64,000 nt of DNA, from positions 2,790,001-2,854,000 of the forward strand of contig VSJF01000001.1 in NCBI GenBank assembly GCA_009739215.1, given 5' to 3'. This DNA is from Floccularia luteovirens. Its lineage: Eukaryota > Basidiomycota > Agaricomycetes > Agaricales > Squamanitaceae. The notes beneath the pieces are model-generated. The model did no database searches and was not told the origin of the DNA. It was given only the letters and a program-made list of their open reading frames with translations. A program made the translations under genes and the position numbers. Below, piece after piece: positions 49,492 through 61,597 of the stretch; the stretch's first letter is position 1, and every line of letters starts with the position of its first letter.

Positions 49492-52400
49492 GGCCGTTGT
49501 GGAAGTGTAGATAGGGTAGTGAGGTACGCGGTGTAAGTCCGGAGCCTGCTATCAGCAGCAGGAGGCGCCGGGGGTGTGGGAGACGAAAGATGAACCAAGA
49601 AGTCCAGGTTTCTGATTCCCAAACTTATCTCTGGTCGCGGGTGACGGCATAGCGTCATGTGACCTTCAACTGCGCGCAATTGAATGTTTCTTCTTCTGGA
49701 TTTGGTTCATTTCTCTATATGCTTAGGTTCATATGCATATTCGTATCTGATTCAAGGTCGTATTGTACGAATACAGTGCGTTTCGGTGATCATCATGACC
49801 AAGGATAACATTCACTGGACAGCCTCGGCTCACAGCTCTTGAAGTCACGTTTCCAGACTGTGAGGCAGTTTCCCTGCAGTTTTGGCAGGTCTTCACGCCA
49901 TTCACCAGGATGACCAGTTAAAGTGTCCTCTCTCCATTTGTGACCAGATAAAATATCCTGCATTATAATTCCTTAGAATCAAAAATAACTATTTGAAGAA
50001 ATTTGCTAACTTGTGCTGGCGCCGCGGTTGTCAAGAAAATTTGGTTTATGGGGTTGTTTAGAAATTGGTTTAGGGCTGCAAATGATGGTCGCTAAGGAGA
50101 CGTAACGATACTCAACCGGCAGGACAGCGATGGCCTTGCGGCGATAAGAAGTGCAAATACGACATTGAGACCAAGTGATACAATGTAGTATGCCATCCCA
50201 TATGAAAAGGGAGTGAGTGTACAGTGAAAATCCAGGGAAACTAGATTCTAGAGCCCGAATGCTACCCGTGACTGACATCGGAAGGAAGCCATCAGACCAG
50301 AGCACCAGAACGCACTGAAAGCAAAAGTAGTGCGGGAAATGAAACTGCCACATATACTGAAAGGTGTCTTGAAGCTGCCCAAATGAGTCAGCAACGCTAG
50401 AACTAGATATCTTTGTACAAAGAAGTTAAAGACGCAAGGAAAAAAATAGTTCGCAACAAACCACAAGGACTTTCGAAAGAAATGCCATAGAAGAAACTTG
50501 TCGCGTGCAAAATGACAGCGGCTACTCCTTAACGAAGCAGGCCCACGGCCCCCAGAATAATTCCGATGGACAGTGTACACGAGCTGCTCTGACCGAGTGA
50601 GGGCACCCGCGTAGATTGTCTCAAGTTAAAAAAACATCAACAGATATATGATCTGCCTGCGTATAAATACGTCGCGCATGGAATATATGAAGCCAAGTAA
50701 ACACCTGTATTTCAAAATATATTTAAAACTGTGCAGAAGATCTCAGAAGATTATGTATACATACCATAACCTACACCGGAGATGAAATCTCCCGCTAAAA
50801 AGGTTCTTTCCAGGAGGATATTACTCGCTGGCTCATGTAGGCCGTAGTATGCCATCTGTTTAGGCTTTCATGAAATATCCTTACGGATTCTAGGAGATTG
50901 GACTTTCGACTTGCATGCATTCAAATCATGCGAACGTTGGTCTAGTTCTTTGACTACCAATTGAAGTGTGTCAGCGTTCATAAGATTGATGATATTTATT
51001 ACCAAGTCAATTTCTTGAGTTTAGATTTATGCTGGAGAACCCAGATTCCAGATTCCAAGGTCCCGAGGAGCTACGTATCCAAGGAAAGATGTATCTGGTA
51101 TGGAATGGGGTCCTCGGGTAATAGGAGAAGGCGCGGCTGGCGGGAGGATGTGTATTGCAGCAAAACGTGCCGCTGGAGTAATCGAGGGTGTACGATATTA
51201 GCGAGACAATGGAATGTCAGTGAAAGGTGCTGTTCTTTCCAGTGATATGAAGTTGTCCTATATGGAAGGGAGCAAGAGGACGGGACGGTATGGGGATTTA
51301 GGGGTAGACCTGACGCGCGGTTGGTGAATTTGTCCCGTCATTTCCCTCTCAGTCATTTACTGAACATATCTTATAGCCCCTAACGCGTATGATGCTTGAT
51401 TTCATGGATTTTAACGCCTTTTGCGGACCAGAAATCATAGTGGTTCATAGATAGTTTATGGAGATAACAGTGAGTGCTGTTCACGCATGAGGTCAGAAAC
51501 TGAGCAAATTTACTATTTGAGACGCTTACTATATCCTGGGACCTGTAGATGTTTTTGTGATCATGAGGCAATCAGCGCGTTTACGAGATTGTTTATCCAA
51601 AATATTCGCTGAACTTCAATTTCTGTGATCGGAAACTGGCATTTCGGGGGATGAACAGGCCAGATGCATAGCAGGCGATGTTGTTTCAAACCCATTGCAT
51701 TAAGAACACTATGTATGGATCTTTCCCATGAATATCTTAGACACTCTATGAATTTGCTTTGATATTAGATTGCATCAAACGTGTCCATTGAATCACTGAA
51801 AAGTGGTGACGCCAACGCGAGATATAGATGGGCACCGCATTGTGAACACCGTTCAGCCTCCCAGACGACTTCAATGGGTGATAATAACACTGGCCACATG
51901 GTGGATGTCATTGCAAGTGGGGCTTGCCGTTGCAATTAAGCAGATTCTATTGGGTGCCATTTCGTTGTTCTTTGGATGTGGGCTCCACTACATGAATGTC
52001 ATTAATGAGTCAATGACGAGCTCGGAGCGATTGAAACCTATATAGAATATACATACCACTGTTCCAGGGATCTTATCTGCCAATGAGAACTGAACCCAGC
52101 CATCATGATGGCAGTGACCTCAGTTGTACCTTTGTTGATAATAACTGGAAATAGCCTATTGGTCAGTCGAATTATGGTCGAATAAATTTCATTGTCATAG
52201 CCTCCGAGCCGTCCGAGAATGATACCATCTTCAGCTCCTGAAGTGAAATGCTTGTCGTGACTGTTATTTGCGCAGTCCGGCAATTGTCAGATGCGGCAAA
52301 GAGCGAGAGCATATCAAGAAAAGTGAGGTATTCTGCAGAACCCTGGAGACCGAAACGGATGAGGGCGCTACATAAGAACCCTAGCCCCAAGGTAACCCCT

Positions 52401-52880
52401 GGACCCCATGTAGGACGTTTTGATATTGTAGTAAAAATTGTAAAGAAAGAAGTTGAAAAATGTAAAAAGGAAAAAAACAATAATTTAAAGGGTAAGGCTT
52501 GTAAGGGTGTGAGGTGTGTACTCGGGCGTCTGAGAACTTTGAACACCAACGCTTTTCTTTGACTGCATCTACTCGTACCACCAACACTCCTTTGTCCTTT
52601 ACTTCCACCATCATCTCTCAAAAGCTACTTTTTCATTGCGTATACCATTCAGTACACTAAAGCGCCCAACTTCCAATTCAGTTTCATCGGCCTCGAGGCA
52701 GCCCATCACTCGTGGCCCACTGTAACAACTTGAACACGCCTTAACTGCACCCCTTTGGCTACTTCTCCCCATACCCTGCTAATCATCCATTTTCATTGTT
52801 TTGCTCGCATTTGCTGTCCTTACCACCACCTCTGATACTCGTCCACGTCGTTTCGACTTATTCCTTCCAACCCTCATCGC
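49492..52880. other. 3.4-kb gene-poor interval
   Basis: No intact gene is supportable. The right end (about 52.6-52.88 kb) is pyrimidine-rich and is the leader or promoter of the kinase gene. Between 50.0 and 50.6 kb, and between 51.8 and 52.6 kb, overlapping minus-strand frames are rich in hydrophobic and aromatic residues and could be remains of a membrane-protein gene (see separate entry). Confidence 0.5.
51880..52620 (-). pseudogene. possible relic of a fungal multi-pass membrane protein gene
   Basis: Minus-strand frames here include NEIYSTIIRLTNRLF and nearby LTFLDMLSLFAASDNC. They loosely recall the loop preceding the last helices of the basidiomycete-specific DUF6534/DUF6533 multi-pass proteins, but stops and frame changes prevent an intact product. 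The likeness is weak and short. Confidence 0.15.
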
Positions 52881-55800
52881 ATGCCAAGTGTCGTACGTGC
52901 AGCCTCTCCACAGCAGTCGCACACACTAGCTTCAAAGAAAAATTTTAGGACTGTGCTCGGATTCGGTCCATACTCTAGAGACTCCTCAGATACTGACGTC
53001 CAGCAACCAGAAGATTCTCGCTCCATCGGCTATAACCTCAGTTTTGCCAGAAAGAGCATCGATACACCTAGGAGTTACATCTCTAAACGAAAGAATAAAG
53101 CTGATCGTTTGAGTGTTTCAAACACCTCTTTCTTTGATCGCAACGTGCAAAACGTGCAGACTTCTAAAGATCCATCCACACCCTCTACCACACCGTCTGT
53201 TGTTGATCTCACAATGAGCGAAAAGAACCTTGTGGATGCCGCAATCGTCCCTGCTGCAACCAGGAGACCGGTTGTTCGTCTGGATAACTACGATGGTCCT
53301 TGGAGTGTCAGCGTTGCAGAAACTCCACATGATGCCCGTTCCTATAGCCTTTACATAAAGAGTAAGTTCTTCAACTTAATATACTCAATTGGCACGTCGT
53401 TTCTCTTTATATGCTTCCAGAAGCTTTCTAGCCTGTGCTCGATTTCTATTTATCAGCCTTCCCTGTAAATTGTACTCACATCATCCATCTCTTTCAGCAC
53501 CGACTCATAACATCACCTTAACCCGCACTGCGATGGAAATAATCGAACTAGACGAAAAACTACGCGACGCCCTCCCCGATATTACAATTCCGAATCTCCC
53601 GATCACTGTCGACCATGTCCCCACTCCGAAACGCAAATCCAACTTTTTGCACACGTTGTCTCGACTTGCATCCCCGACCTCTGGAAAAACACATCGACAA
53701 ACATCCGGTCGCAGGTCCAACAACTCTTCGTCAATGCCTTCCACAGTAGCAACGCCATTGACATCTCCTTCAGGAGAAATTGGCGACCCCTTCTCATCAT
53801 TTACAACCAATAATGTTAACTCATCCACAATCATTCCAGCGCCCACAGCCAGCAGTACTGCTATTGCAGCCTACCTCACCACAGTCTCAAATATAGGTCT
53901 TGTCCGTCAAGCTCGTGTTTGGAAACGATTTGTTCGGGTTCGAACGGATGATCTCGAAAGTGTTCGTGTAGAAAGGGCCATCAAGCGGGTAAGGTCAGAT
54001 CTTGCCGCCCATACTGGGATGTCGAGGGATACAGAAAGCATACATCGGACTAGTATCGCTGATTATACCGCCGCTACATCGGACGACAGAAAAAGTGATA
54101 AAGCAAGTATTATTGACAAGAAGGCGGCCGAACAAGACCATGAACAAGCTCAGGAAGCAAACATCAATCATTCTAGCGAGACAGAAATTACTCAAAATAC
54201 TGAACCAGAGTCCACCCAACTAGACAATATTACACCAAAGTCGGATGATGTTATCACTGATGGCACCTCGAAGCATACAAATGGTTCCATCGATATCCCT
54301 AATGGAGACGACCCAACCATCGTCAATACCGCCACCCCTCCTGCTGAGGAAACTGTTACAACCCCAATTGCTTCTGAAACCCCACCTTCTCGAATACACC
54401 GATCTCACTCCGCCGACCCGGACAAGTCTTCTCGTATATCACGAGCTTACGTCTCTTCCGTGCCAAGTCAAGATAATATTTCTTCTGCAACCGGGGATGA
54501 ATCGTCCGTCTCCACTCCCAATGGAAGCAGGCGTGCCTCAGGACGAAAGAAGCGTTCTGTATCTTCGGTTCCCAAAGAACCAAAGAAATCTCGACGAAAG
54601 GTCGTAATTGATGACTTCGAAATGATGAGGGTTTTGGGCAAAGGTTGCGCAGGAAAGGTACTGCTGGTAAAGCACAAGACAACTACGGACCTTTTTGCAC
54701 TGAAAGCGATCACGAAACGGCATGTTCTGGCCCATCAAGAACTACAGCATACTCTTACTGAGCAGGCTGTGTTGAAGAGGATGGCTGCAGAAAGTCGTGA
54801 CCCTTTCGTTGTGAAATTGTGGTGGAGTTTTCATGACAAGGAGAATCTGTTTCTAGTCATGGTATGCCTAGTCTTAGTTTGATATGACAATGGCTAATCC
54901 CATTCCAGGACTTCCATCCTGGTGGAGATCTGGCAACACAACTTGCCCGATGGGGCCGGTTAGGTCGTGATCGTGCAAGATTCTACGCTGCTGAAATTGT
55001 TGAAGGGGTTGAAGGTCTACATGCTGCTGGAGTAATCTATCGAGACTTGAAGCCTGAAAACATTCTCATTGGTGCAGATGGTCATATTGTTTTAACAGAT
55101 TTTGGTCTTTCCAAAGAATTTCCCCGTAGATCTGCGTCATCATCCCCTGTCGCTCCCTCAACTTCACGCGGGAGTGAATTCTATTCTTCCGCGCCTGGGT
55201 CACCTCAACCGGTTACACCTCCTTGGATGAAACCAGATCGTACAGGCGAGCTTGCCCTTGGATGGCCTGGACAGCCTGTTGGACACAGTGATTCCACGTC
55301 TACGTTTTGTGGTACTGCTGAATATCTTGCTCCAGAAGTGATACAAGGGCTACCTTACAGCTACGAAGTAGATTGGTGGAGCTTCGGAACAATGCTATAT
55401 GAAATGTTAACTGGAATTGTGGGTGATCTCTAAATGCTTTTTTCAAAACAGGAGAATATTGAGCGTTTTTCTCTTCAGACACCTTTCTGGGCAAATAACC
55501 ACTCGGATATGTACGTTCGGGTGCTACAGGATGAGTTGCAGTTCCCAGATGACAGAGCCATTGACCAAGACACTAAGAGCTTAATACGAGGCGTAATAAT
55601 CTTTGCTTAAAGATTAATTCTTACACTAATTTGAGACACAACCCAGTTGCTCCAAAGAAATCCTGGTCTCCGCATTTGTGAACCACGTATCAAACGGCAC
55701 CCATATTTCTCTATGATGTAAGTTTCATTGACATACTTGTACTAAAGTATATTCGAACACTAATGCAATTTTAGTGACTGGTCGCACGTATATTACAAGC

Positions 55801-57309
55801 GCTATATACGTATGAATGCATTTACTCATGATTATCACCATTCACTAATATTGTCTTATAGCACCATATATACCACCAATTGATCCATCAAATGCAAGTG
55901 ATACCCAGAATTTCGATGATACTTTCCTCGACATGGAGCCCGTTCTTGACGACTTCAATGATGATCCTACAGCGGATACAGATCAGGAGCCTCAGACTGA
56001 TGCAGATCGTACAGACGGCGAGGAGACGAACACGACACCTTCTCAATCCCGTAGTTCTTCAATAAAACCCATACCACGTCAGCCAGAAGATGATACCGTT
56101 GACGTATTCGATGGTTACTCATTTAAAGGTCGTCATTCTGTCATTCTCGATGATGATGATGATGAAGACGAGGACACCAATTATTCTGAGGAGGAAAGCG
56201 TAGAAGAGGAAGAAGGAACCGATCCTTCCCTGCACAATGATGTGGAATCCAAGACTGATGTTGTGGAAGACGAAGAGGTCGTCGAACCCAAAACTCCTGA
56301 AGCTCGACCGGCGGTCTTGCCAGAACTTGTACCTGAAGCAACACCATCTCAGCCAGAAGCCCCTCTTCCACCTGTTCTAGAGCAAATCAAAGAAGACGTT
56401 GTTGAGACCGCAGACGTTGATCACAAGACCCTTATCACTGCCGAAACGGTTGTCCCTCCTCCTTCCGAACCACTCACTCCTATCGTTACAAATGCGGAAA
56501 CAACTGCTGTTACACCACCATTAAAGGTCGCGCCACGTCCTGCTCCCCATCGTACCCGTGGCCGGCGAGAGAAATCGGGGGTCCCTGCATTGGACAAGTA
56601 CCTTTCTGATGCAGTTGATGATACAGAAGCAACCGAGGCTGAAAGGGACGATGACGAAGACGACGACTGGGACTTCATCGAAGCTGCAGATGGAGAAGAT
56701 AGGAATGGCACGAAAGGTCCCAGTCTGTTTGCACGTGGCGTCGTGGATCGATACAGATTAGCTGTTTTCCGAAAAGCATCTACACCATCACAACGCTCTG
56801 CCCCACGATCTTTTTCTGGAATGTCAAAGGCCTCAGACGCAACTGTATCAGAAACCACTGAATCCCCTAGTCCTTCTCAGCGTCGTGGTAGAACACCAGG
56901 ACTTAACTTCCGAAAACATCCTAGACAGTTCCTACGACCGAAGTCACCGCCATCTTCCAAATCGAGTGTGACAGCCAAGTCTTTAACTCAGTCGAACTCT
57001 AACACATTCTCAGCAGCCTCAAGTAATGGTTTGCTTACACCATCGCCTTCAGTCGGAAGCTCGATCCCAATGTCTCCATCACTTAAATCAAAAGAATCTG
57101 CAGTATCAGTTGGGAATCACAGCCTCTCATCTGACCCGTCCGTGAATGGAGGGTCACCATCTGGTGTGGACGATACCGGTCATATTGAAGTCATAAAGGC
57201 CATATCTGCAGTGGAAGAGCCAGAGAAACAGAAGACTAGGAAATTGAAGAAGTATAAAGAAGGTGCAGAGAAAGTGTTCTCATTATTTTCGTCGCCCCGC
57301 CAAGCTTGA
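52881..57309 (+). CDS. AGC-family Ser/Thr kinase with a PX-like N-terminus
   Basis: Seven exons joined in frame from ATG 52881 to TGA 57307-57309, about 1,350 residues. Residues around SYSLYIK|TPTHNITLTRTAME, then LDEKLRDALPDITIPNLP and later KRFVRVRTDDLESVRVE, look like a PX (phosphoinositide-binding) domain split by a Ser/Thr-rich insert. The kinase domain begins DFEMMRVLGKGCAGKVLLV (the Gly-rich loop has Cys-Ala in place of Ser-Phe). It has FALKAITK (catalytic Lys), VIYRDLKPENIL, LTDFGLSKEF, a Ser/Pro-rich insert of about 60 residues, then TSTFCGTAEYLAPEVIQG with the activation-loop Thr site expected for PDK1. The AGC tail starts NFDDTFLDMEPVL; I see no clear hydrophobic motif (F-x-x-F-S/T-[FY]) and the tail runs on for nearly 450 residues of acidic and Ser/Pro-rich sequence. 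Catalytic residues are complete. Whether it is a TORC1 target like Sch9/S6K cannot be told from sequence. Confidence 0.85.
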
Positions 57310-58054
57310 AAAACCCTGCATTTGATGGGACACTCTGCCGATGTTCAATTATTCTTTTATGCATTCCCTTTCATTATTACCCTATGCTCATTCTGAACTA
57401 TTCTATGCCACTGATGGCAATCAACACTCCCTTCCAACATTACTCGATCGCTGAGCGAATCGTTGTTCCCAGCTGCGTACTCATTATCGAATGCTGTACA
57501 TTTGGTTCATCGGAAAAATCTCTCCTGTCCTTACGCATCCGCAATACACCGTCGCAAAACACTTCTAGATCGTTCATTTAATATCATATTCTTTGTTGGA
57601 ATTTCTTTTTTTACTTTCTTTTGAGGCTTTTTTTTGTAGCCAGATAAGTATAAACTGCTGTGAGATAAACTTCTGGAAAAATGGAAATCGAAGTCTGCTT
57701 GTTCGGAGAAATAAAAATGGATGCGTATGTATGCTTACTTTATAAGTAAGTATTGGGAGATCAAACTGTATAAGGAAGCAAATTGGTATTCAAAGCTGAA
57801 GGGTCCGAGCGTCCTCATGTCAAGGGAACCATCAATCTGATGTGTTACATATACCCTAAGCTAATCACGTCAGCACAGGTTAGCACAAGTTTCGGGAAAC
57901 TTTTTACAGGGACGTCCACGAGGAGTTGCATGGCGTTTTGCTAGAAAGTCCCCGCAAGACTTTATTTTTCCCATTCTCCTCTTAGGGCTTAGACCATCGA
58001 TTGTCGTCCTCAACCCATCGTTAGGCAGCACTTAATTTCCATTCTCTTGACACA
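57310..58054. other. intergenic region
   Basis: About 745 bp between two plus-strand genes. It has T-runs around 57605-57637 and no gene. It includes the kinase 3' UTR and the promoter of the CorA gene. Confidence 0.5.
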
Positions 58055-60584
58055 ATGCCTCGCGAAAATAGCTTCAGCGACTCTGAGGGTCGTTCATTAA
58101 CCCCTGACCAGGACGAAGACTTTCTTCGTGTGTCAGACATACGCACGGAGGACCCACCTGCCCCAGTTGAAAATGGGCCGGCACAAACACAAAATGGAGG
58201 TGAAGAGCACCAACAGCCAGAACCACACCAGAATCAGCTTGCACGAATGGCGTCGGTGATTACTCACAGATCGAAGCGCTCGCACAACGTTCCACCTGCA
58301 CCAAAGCTGAATGTCCGCGTGCTCACACCAAAAGAAAGGTTCCGGGCAGCTGCACGCAAGGTCATGGCCATGCATCGTGGCACTTCCATTCTTGGTGGAA
58401 GGCGCATTGGAGCAGAGCCAGGTATTGACCCAAGACGCCAGTCGGCAAATGAATTATATGGCAGTATCAAGCAGAATTGCGAAATTGAAATTGTGGATTA
58501 TTCGGCTGTTCGTTGCCAAAGCCGCCATTACACAAACAAAACATTCATTGACCTCATGAGTAATGATGAGGCCGTCAAGAGAGAATCTTGGGTAAAGGTC
58601 AGATGGATTAATATTGGAGGACTAAGTTGGGATGTAATCAAAGCTGTTTCACTGAGATATAGTGAGCACATTCTTGCTTTCTTATTCAAGTAGAAGTTGT
58701 CTGAGATTCTTTCAGACTTGCATCCACTTGCCTTGGAAGACGTATTCAATGGACACCGTAGGAATAGGTCAAAAGCCGACTATTATATGAAACATCTCTT
58801 CCTCCGAGTCCTATGCCACGAGCTCGTAGACTCTGATGATGGCCCTACAACGATACCAGGTGCAGTCCGATCGTTTTCCCCAGAGCCAATGGATTCCTAC
58901 GAAGAAGATATGGCAGACGAAGAAACGAATGGCTATTCTCGAAAATCGTCTGGAAGTTCACCTTTTAGCAAGAAAAAACATAAGCACTTGTTACCCAAAA
59001 ATATCAACGACCTTGAGGCGATGATGGGCCCTCAAAAAACGCCACACCCCAAATCAGAGTTGAGTAAACTTATGGTCAAGGAAATTCAGGTAAAGATAAA
59101 CCAGAATATTAAATCAAATGATTAAATCTTATCATCATGCAGACAGATGATGAGCACCGTAAAATGGCGGAAGAAGAGGTGTCCATTGCAGCTTTGAAAC
59201 GTGTAAGAATTACTACTACTCTCGAGCGTGATCCCCCAAGGCTAACTGTTCCTCAAGGGGGAAAGAGTTAACGTGAACGTCTCGCCCATGTTCATCTTCT
59301 TGTTTAGAGATGGTGGGGTTTCTTCTTGGCATTGCCTGACTGTCAGAGCATTGAACGAGCTCCCTGTCTCTAGGTCTTGTCATCTCTATCACGCCCACTC
59401 CCAATTTGGAACTTACCTCACCGATAACTCAACGTCTCAAGGTGTGGGATACTGGGCTGAGAACCTCCGCAGATGCATCACTTCTCGTGCATGCCTTATT
59501 AGATTTGAGTGGGTACTCTTTGCTATCCTTTAAATCGACTGTACCTGAATCTCGCCTAGTTGTGGACAAGGCATTACAGGTGATCGATCAATACCACACG
59601 AAAATCACAAAATATGAACAGGCGATTCTGTTAAAACCCAAAATGGGAACCGTCAGGCGCTGTAAGTGTTCGATATGGTGCATAATTCCGCATCAAATTC
59701 ACCTTTTTTTTTCTTTTTAAGTGCATATACTTTCTGGCGACCTCATTCTTCATAAACGCACTCTAGAACCCATCAAGACTCTCATCTACGGTCTCCGCCG
59801 CTATGATGTTGATCGTTGTGCAGCACTCATTGACACCAATGACCCTGCCAACGCCAATTTAAAAATCGTCGGTTTCATGAGTCATAAGGCAAAGATCTAC
59901 CTTGTACGTAAATACTTCTTCTACGTTATAAATCCTGTGGATTAACATTTATATTTAATATTTGATAGGCTGATGTCTACGACCACATGGACTACATATT
60001 GTCAAGTTTGGAAATGTTCGCAAGTATCGCTGAGAATTTGATTAGTTACACATTTAATGTAAGCAACTCAGTTACTTTTTTTATGACTTAGTACTTAAGA
60101 GTTACAATATATTTCTAGCTTGCATCGTATGAAATGAACGAAGTCATGTATGGTGTTTATGTGTTCGACTGATATTTAATGTGCTAATGATCATCTAGGC
60201 GCCGTCTAACATATACCACTATCATTTTCCTTCCGTTAACACTTCTCACTGGTTATTTCGTATGTGTGTTTCTCTTGATACCCACGAAAAAGTCTTAACG
60301 TTCGTGACAGGGTATGAACTTCGAGTTCATGTGGTCTGTCCAGCAAAACAGTGACGTACTGTGAGTGCCATCGATGTCAAAGATATTAATATTTGATTCT
60401 GAATCTTTTTGTACAGGTTCTGGGAAATCGCGATACCGCTTATGATATTTATCATACCCATCTTCGTGCTTCCAGATATCAGACGGATGTACCATTATAT
60501 CCAGAAGCAACTTGTTTCTAAGAAAGCAATCAAGGTATTCTCAATCATAAATCCCAATGTACACAGTCATCTTATGAGTTGTGA
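58055..60584 (+). CDS. CorA-type Mg2+ transporter
   Basis: A multi-exon gene of about 600 residues. The cytosolic N-terminus has an Arg/Ser-rich leader, then CorA features: NCEIEIVDYSAVRCQSRHYT, WVKVRWINIGGLSWDVIKA, DLHPLALEDVFNGHRRNRSK (the CorA HPLxxED signature), GERVNVNVSPMFIFLFRDG and RTSADASLLVHALLDLIVDK. The donor after IKA is GTTTCA because the next GTGAGC would bring a stop. The two transmembrane helices lie at the C-terminus; the first ends in the essential selectivity motif GMN (TGYFGMNFEFMW), followed by FWEIAIPLMIFIIPIFVLPD. The protein resembles fungal CorA/Alr-family Mg2+ channels. A 32-nt final intron gives the end KKAIKSSYEL at TGA 60582-60584; an alternative acceptor near 60735 would give a longer tail. 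GMN is intact, so transport is expected. Confidence 0.9.
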
Positions 60585-61002
60585 ATACAGAATTACAAGC
60601 AGGCCTGATTATACACCCTTTTCCTCCAAGATACCATCTCATTCCTTTCATACATCTACAACTGATCTGATATCATTACATATGCTGCACTTCGTCCTCG
60701 CGCGCTTGTCTACTTTCTCCATATTTGTTTTTTAGACTGGATCTTTTTCTGTAATAACCATGCGCATGTCTTTCCATTACATTGAAGCATCACTTTATAC
60801 GCTCCTTACCTGTTTGAATTCTGTAAACGAGTATACCGATTTACATGATTGACATTTAAATATTTCCATACTGCTAAAGAACTTGTGATATCAGGAGTGT
60901 CATTGCATGACGTCACTTGGGGTACAGTCTGCACATATAACTGCAGCCCGTTACTGTACGCCGTACATTCTTTCTTCATACAACTTGAAACCACATAACA
61001 AA
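60585..61002. other. intergenic region
   Basis: About 420 bp between two plus-strand genes, apart from a possible alternative CorA terminal exon (about 60736-60852). Nothing else is seen. Confidence 0.45.
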
Positions 61003-61466
61003 ATGCAATCAAACGTCGGAAATCCTCAAGTTTATGGGGCAGGTGATCAAAGGTGCGTTGTACTAGCTCATGGAAACATGGGACAAGGACAGCTCTAACT
61101 TATCCCTTGAACACTCGGATAGACCGCAGAAAATGACAGGTCCTGAAAAGGGCACGGTAAATGCTCCACCCCGCTTTGAAGCTGCACCAGACAACGCACA
61201 TATTGATACAGATTCCAAGTCTGTTTCTATCCTTTTTGTTCATGAAGAAATGTTTACTAATGGATTGCTATAGAGATGAGCGCACCTTAGGAAATCGAGC
61301 TAATGCATCGATAAAACACCAAGAAGAGGAGGAAAACACGAGAACAATTACAGATCCGTTACAGCCTGCGCTATCCCATGGAAATAAACCATCCCGTGGT
61401 GCGCAGATAGATGCAGACATTCAAGCTGAGGAAGAAGAACTGTTAAGGAGAAAAGGAGCGGCATAA
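61003..61466 (+). CDS. small conserved-looking hydrophilic protein
   Basis: I do not recognise a named family. Three exons join in frame: one from ATG 61003 (MQSNVGNPQVYGAGDQR), a second with GPEKGTVNAPPRFEAAPDNA, and a third from about 61275 ending at TAA 61464-61466. The product is about 105 residues, hydrophilic, with no membrane segment. The C-terminus KPSRGAQIDADIQAEEEELL then RRKG looks like a short conserved helix found in small uncharacterised fungal proteins; this is memory of a pattern, not a search. It converges on the dioxygenase gene with 131 bp between the stops. Confidence 0.6.
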
Positions 61467-61597
61467 TTTACAGAGGCTTAGAATTCCTTGAGATGTTATT
61501 CACAATACCAATTGTACGATAATAATACAAGCCACAATTATTTACAATATGCTTTGGAATTTGGTGATGATATAGAGCAATTGTGAGAATTCGGATA

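Noticed and set aside
50961..51245. 94-codon plus-strand frame rich in Cys, Arg and Trp
   Set aside because: The cysteines do not follow a known zinc-binding spacing and there is no neighbouring exon; likely chance.
56421..56858. 145-codon minus-strand frame
   Set aside because: Antisense shadow of the low-complexity kinase tail.
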